Shown here: in pieces, positions 59,941-64,000 of the stretch
Layout: each line of letters begins with the position of its first letter
How positions within the stretch are numbered: position 1 is the stretch's first letter
Assembly: GCA_947095585.1 (NCBI GenBank)
Contig: OX352762.1
Coordinates: 119,504,930-119,568,929 of the forward strand
Direction of reading: 5' to 3'
Source of the DNA: Nephrocerus scutellatus
Lineage: Eukaryota; Arthropoda; Insecta; Diptera; Pipunculidae
DNA length: 64,000 bases
Notes under the pieces: model-generated
What the model was told of the DNA's origin: nothing
Seen by the model: only the letters and a program-made list of their open reading frames with translations
Databases searched by the model: none
Made by a program: the position numbers and the translations under genes

Positions 59941-60150
59941 AATTTTGCAGCAATATAATGGAATGGAATGAAATTAAATATTTCATTATTAACGTTATGA
60001 AGCTGATATTATGACATTATGATAACCACGATATCAAATCCAATAAGAGTACGATTAAGATTATTGACGGTTACCCATAGAAAACCGTGAGAAGAAAATA
60101 ATTATTCAGGGCACAAGTCGTAATACTTAAGGAATTTATCCGCCAATGTT

Positions 60151-60276
60151 TCTGGTTGCAATTTTAATTTTATTTTGTCTGCTGCTGTCCTGAAAATTGT
60201 TAAGGTGTTAGGGTGACCTTAACAATTTTCAGGACAGCAGCAGACAAAATAAAATAAAACGAAAATTGCAACCAGA
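60151..60276. repeat. Near-perfect inverted repeat (hairpin)
   Basis: Left arm 60151-60206 and right arm 60216-60276 are reverse complements around a 9-nt loop (GTTAGGGTG). The inner 38 bp, from TTTATTTTGTCTG to TTAAGGT, match perfectly. A 5-nt bulge in the right arm (near AAACG) precedes a further matching stretch ending TGCAACCAGA. No terminal repeat, tail or coding frame is attached. Confidence 0.9.
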
Positions 60277-61079
60277 CAATTTTTAAAAGAATAAAAGTTA
60301 CAGAAAAATCAAATCAATTCCTCCTTATTATACGTTTCCTATATGCCACCAAACAATTTGCAATTCAATTAAGTGTTCAAAAAATCTGCACTTCAATCCA
60401 ATAAAATGGCCTTTTCCAAACACGCCTCAACCACCCATCATACATCATGTTGTCAGCCAATTTCTGTCGTCATCCTGTTCAAAGTTTCGACTCCCTGTTG
60501 AATACATTTCGTTAAAGCGAACAATTTAAGAGTTGAGCAATTTATATAACACGCTCCATCGAACAGCAACAGTTTGAAGTCGCATTTCGTATACAATCGA
60601 TTGACATCACAAAGTTACAAGCATGATATATGAGAATGTGACACGACAAACTGGACGTTTTTCAGGTCAATATGGGTGTATATATAACTATGTCACACTT
60701 TATGAACAGAAATAAAATATAATTTGACATGAGACTGCCTGACTGAATGAAAGGAATCAAATTACGCTGGCGAAACCCCGCAGCAAGTCACATGCTCATT
60801 CCTTAGTGCTGGCTGCGGCTGGGTAAAAGTGAGTTCTATTATAGTGAATATGAAATGAAATATTGCCCAATTGGCTTCCCTGGTTAATCCCTACTCTAAG
60901 CATATTTTTAAAGAGAATTTTTTTAAATTACATTTCCATTTTGAGTTAATTCCGTATTAATGATGGAGGATATTTTTAACTTGAAATACCATAGATGTGC
61001 TTTGCTCATCCAATATCTAGACTCACCAGTAATTATTGCAGTGCAATCCGTAAATGTTAAAATCCAAGCTTTGGTGAAA
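60277..61079. other. Gene-free stretch
   Basis: No supported gene, repeat or RNA. Confidence 0.4.
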
Positions 61080-61250
61080 TGTGTGCTGGTCCCTTAATAC
61101 GACCAAGTGGAATTTCTCCCTGGTGATAATCTGAAGAGATTCATCGCAGAGGCAAGAAGTCTCATTATAGGCTGCGATGCAAATCCCCATCACTCAGTAT
61201 GGGGCAGCTCCGACATCAACGACAGGGGTTAGTTACTTTTTGATTATATT
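61080..61250 (+). mobile_element. LINE endonuclease fragment (I/R1 type)
   Basis: The frame near 61140-61235 reads SLIIGCDANPHHSVWGSSDI then NDRG, followed by LFDYILSTN. GCDANxHHxxWGS is the signature of the APE endonuclease of RNase H-bearing LINEs. It is on the opposite strand to the LINE 3' half next to it. Confidence 0.7.
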
Positions 61251-61254
61251 TTAA

Positions 61255-62112
61255 GTACTAACCTGTTATTATTATTGTTGGTGGGCCTATTTTGTATCCC
61301 AGATCTCTACAGCATTATGTGATGCCTTAGTCCTTTTATGAATGCCAATATATCTGCCAGGTAGATAGGTATGGCATTCTGCCATGAACTGTATGAGCCT
61401 TGAGTTATTGAAGTCTTTTTCGGGTGAGGGCATCACATATAAAAAGTATGTGTGCTGGCGTCTCCTCTGCCTCGCCGCAAAAGCGGCAGCGATCTGTTTG
61501 GGATTTCCCCACTTTTGTTACCTGCCCATTAAATGGGCCATGTCCCGTCACGTACCAGACAACGGATCTGAGTGTATATCGGCTTAACTTGATTGCTTTG
61601 TTTGTGTTTTTAGTGTTGTATTTGGGAAGCTTTATGGTTTGTTTCATCGTAGTTGATGCCCATTCAGCCTCAATGGCGTTATTTACCCACTCTTTCATCT
61701 TTTTTTAAGGGGGCTCTTGCTGTAGTTCGTTTAGGTGGCAGTAGCAGCTCCACGTTGTTCTGGAATTAAAAACTGGGCTTTTTACCGCTAGCAGAGCGGC
61801 CTAGCTGTCTTAATGCATTCTAATGTGCAGGCTTCTAATGCTATTGTTTCTGCTTGGAAAACGGTTGGGGATTTTCCTATTCGTAATGTAATTCTGGGTC
61901 CGAATACTGCTGCCCCTGTTCCTGAGTTTGTTTTAGATCCATATGTGTACCAGATGGATACATAATTGGGGAGATTATTTATGATATTTTCAATTTGATT
62001 ACGGTCCGGTACTCTTACTGAGAAGTTCCTTTGGAAATTAGTTGTTTTTATCATTGAGTCTGATTGGAGGACAATTCCGCTTTCCAAGTTAATTTTGGTG
62101 ATGATGCTTGAA
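61255..62112 (-). mobile_element. I-type LINE, 3' half with AAT tail
   Basis: On the - strand the RNase H start VSIWYTYGSKTNSGTGAAVF is at 61900-61960; the catalytic TDGS has become TYGS. GKSPTVFQAETIALEACTLE follows. After a gap the C-terminal finger CRFCGEAEETPAHILFICDA lies at 61420-61500, fully conserved. The 3' UTR ends with ATAGGCCCACCAACAATAAT near 61265-61285, a short AAT tail. It is related to, but distinct from, the LINE at 2.7 kb. Confidence 0.75.
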
Positions 62113-62480
62113 GATCCGGCATTGGTCCCGCAATTCAAAGAGTGGAGCGCGAATTTGAAGTAGTGCAATCCTTTAACTATTTCGGGTCAACTTTAGCAGC
62201 CGATAACAGCATGGAACCAGAATTAAGCGCACGGTTGCTTAAAGCCAACAAAGCCTACTGTAGTTTGTCAAGATTCTTCAAATACAGGAGCTTAGCCATA
62301 ACAGTACTAACATATGGATCCGAGAATTTGGTGCTTAGCAAAAAGCATTCTGACTTCTTAGACGCGTTCGAGAGAAAAATCTTACGGAGAATTGTAGGCC
62401 CCGTATGTGAGGAAGGACGATTCCGGAGACTCTCGCATGAGCTAAGAGGTTCCTGTTCGGAAAGACCTTTGCGGTAGGAT
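62113..62480 (+). mobile_element. RTE-like fragment, RT C-terminal region
   Basis: Starts GATCCGGCATTGGTCCC and reads EREFEVVQSFNYFGSTLAAD at 62145-62204 and LRRIVGPVCEEGRFRRL at about 62380-62430. A deletion near 62290-62310 removes the SKLLIYKTMV stretch. It then joins ELRGSCSERPLR and runs into a second copy of the same region. Confidence 0.8.
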
Positions 62481-62519
62481 CTATGGAACACGACGGCGAG
62501 GCCGGCCAAGCCTACGCTG

Positions 62520-63065
62520 GAAGAATGGCGTAGACCAGGACCAACAAAGCCTATACTATAGTATGTCATGACTCTTCAAATCCAAGAACTTAACATCCAA
62601 GCTGCTTGTATATAAGATAATATTCATAACAGTACTTACATATGGATCCGAGACTTGGGTGCTCAGCAAAAAGCATTCTGACCTCTTAGCCGCGTTCGAG
62701 AGAAAGATCTTACGGAGAATTGTTGGCCCCGTATATGAGACGATTCCGGACACTCTATAATGATGAGATCTACGAGCGTTAACGCAATGTCGACATCGTG
62801 AAGAAAATTAAGCTCGGTAGGCTCTGGCGGGTTGGAGACCTAGCTCGCATGATCCAGCTCGGAAAGTCCTTTGCGGTAGGACTTATGGAACACGACAGCG
62901 ATGCCGGCCAAGCATACGCTGGAAGGATGGCGTAGAACAGGCCGCCCAGAATTCAAGGATTCAAAACTGGATGACATCGGCTCGAAGTAGGGACCGGTGG
63001 CGAGATTTTTTGCGGGAGGCCAGGACCGCACACCAGTTGTTGAGCCAAATATGATGATGGTGATA
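62520..63065 (+). mobile_element. RTE-like fragment, second overlapping copy with 3' tail
   Basis: Repeats the region ACAAAGCCTA(C)TATAGT onwards, already present in the preceding fragment. It then continues through LTYGSETWVLS (62633-62665) and LRRIVGP to a C-terminal region absent from the 26.7-kb copy (TLEGWRRTGRPEFKDSKL-like, 62910-62970), RDRWRDFLREARTAHQLLS, and the 3' end GAGCCAAATATGATGATGG at 63042-63060. Confidence 0.8.
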
Positions 63066-63159
63066 CCAGAAAAAAGGCGAGCTATCATGTCTCTCTTCGT
63101 GCCGAGCCATAGCACTAACGTACCATCTTTTTAAGGTTGATTAACCGTCAGCTTATCAA

Positions 63160-63640
63160 ATATCTTGAATCACGAAAACTAATCAATGACCGTCAACATC
63201 CAACATCGTTTACTTGGACAATGTTCTACTGGTGATCGAATTGCATATCACACCGAAAAGTAAGACCAGTGTTTTCACAAGTTTGGTATTTTTGCACTTG
63301 GTATTTTAAAGGCATTAGTGAGGTCAATGTAAACCTGCATCAAACCGTTAAATCCAAGTTATGTTGGACGGTTTTAAGTCCAATATTCACCACGTTTTTG
63401 CGGGTGTGCCACATGGCTGTATTTTATCTCCGACACTCTTTCATATTTTCATGAACGACATTCTGTTTGCAACTTTCAATCAAAAACTTTCCTTCACTGA
63501 TAACAGTACTTATCTTCTTATATATGTTCCCAAGTTGACGTGGCCTTCAATTCGGATGTAGAACTAGAACAAAAGCGTATATTAAGCTCGTAAGATTCTG
63601 CCCTTGACAACGTAAAAAAGTTGAGAGAACACAATTGAGT
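63160..63640 (+). mobile_element. CR1/Jockey-like LINE fragment (RT core)
   Basis: LDGFKSNIHHVFAGVPHGCI (63364-63423), then LSPTLFHIFMNDILFATFN and LSFTDNSTYLL. PQGSV has become PHGCI and ADD has become TDN, so the active site is lost. Upstream, a KGISEVNVNL-like stretch matches the KAFDRVWH area only weakly. Same family as the 39.2-kb copy. Confidence 0.65.
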
Positions 63641-64000
63641 CGAATTTAACGTTTCTAAAAAGTAACCTTCAGTCATTATTCATAAATGAAATTTTAATCA
63701 AGAAAAACAAATATTTACTTACCAGCTGAGTTTTTTTGGAGCCAGAAGTTAAAGTCTATCGCGTCCGAAGGTTCCACTATCTGGAATACCTGTACATTTT
63801 TCTTATATAGTTTACCAACAATATCCACATGAATAATTAATCTCCAGATAAAAAAAACCTTAAGTCAATTCCTCATATCATAAAATCAAATTGGCCCCTC
63901 TTATATAAACCATACAGTTTACCAAGCATCTTCACAATAAAAAATCAAGGGCATATCTATCTACGGATTATGCGTGTAATAGTTAGATTAGATAAGCAGT
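63641..64000. other. Gene-free end of the window
   Basis: AT-rich; faint similarity to the C-terminal part of the preceding LINE family (a KVYRVRRFHYLEYLYIF-like frame near 63750-63800) cannot be confirmed. Confidence 0.3.

Overview
The window looks like nuclear DNA of a higher fly (Diptera, probably Brachycera). It is AT-rich, its genes have short GT-AG introns, the promoters are TATA plus Inr, and the two clear genes encode prophenoloxidases of fly type. A tephritid-like fly would fit, but no species can be fixed from sequence alone. Most of the window is repeat-rich intergenic DNA made of dead transposable elements, and few host genes can be supported.

Genes. Two prophenoloxidase (PPO) genes lie head to tail on the + strand at 6795-9365 (691 aa) and 13548-16138 (689 aa). 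Each has eight exons, and all seven introns fall at the same positions and phases. By my own count the proteins are about 85-87% identical in the exons compared. Both keep the six copper-binding histidines, the Arg-Phe activation site and the CGCGWP motif, and both lack a signal peptide, so both appear functional. Each promoter has a TATA box, an Inr and an upstream RUNX-plus-GATA module at nearly the same distance from the start (-144 and -147). That is what crystal-cell or oenocytoid type expression would predict. PPOs are the zymogens that make quinones for melanisation after wounding or infection. Just downstream, 16688-17111 is a candidate two-exon gene for a 109-aa protein I do not recognise. 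A weaker candidate lies on the - strand at 37663-38552, where the reading frame breaks at a homopolymer.

Mobile elements. The commonest is one RTE-like non-LTR retrotransposon (APE endonuclease plus reverse transcriptase, GAT-repeat 3' tail), with copies at 0.15, 10.4, 17.9, 23.8, 26.7, 41.7-43.6, 46.1 and 62.1-63.1 kb. The copy at 26.7-29.75 kb is nearly full length but carries stops and frameshifts. Several copies keep both ends but have lost the middle. Other LINEs are RNase H-bearing I-type elements (2.7, 4.3, 34.9, 52.1 and 61.3 kb) and a CR1/Jockey-like family (9.7, 39.2, 47.5 and 63.2 kb). A tRNA-derived SINE (0.75, 40.3, 41.4, 48.1 and 56.4 kb) shares its 3' tail with the LINE at 34.9 kb. 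DNA transposon remains are mariner types at 42.1, 49.6 and 54.0 kb, a Tc1-like one at 52.5 kb and a hAT at 58.5 kb.

Other structure. A very regular 9-bp array (36.46-37.34 kb) grows out of the 3' tail of the 34.9-kb LINE. A near-perfect 126-bp hairpin lies at 60.15 kb. Degenerate tandem repeats lie at 11.85, 22.98 and 51.1 kb. I found no rRNA, CRISPR array, origin or bacterial-type operon, and no functional tRNA.
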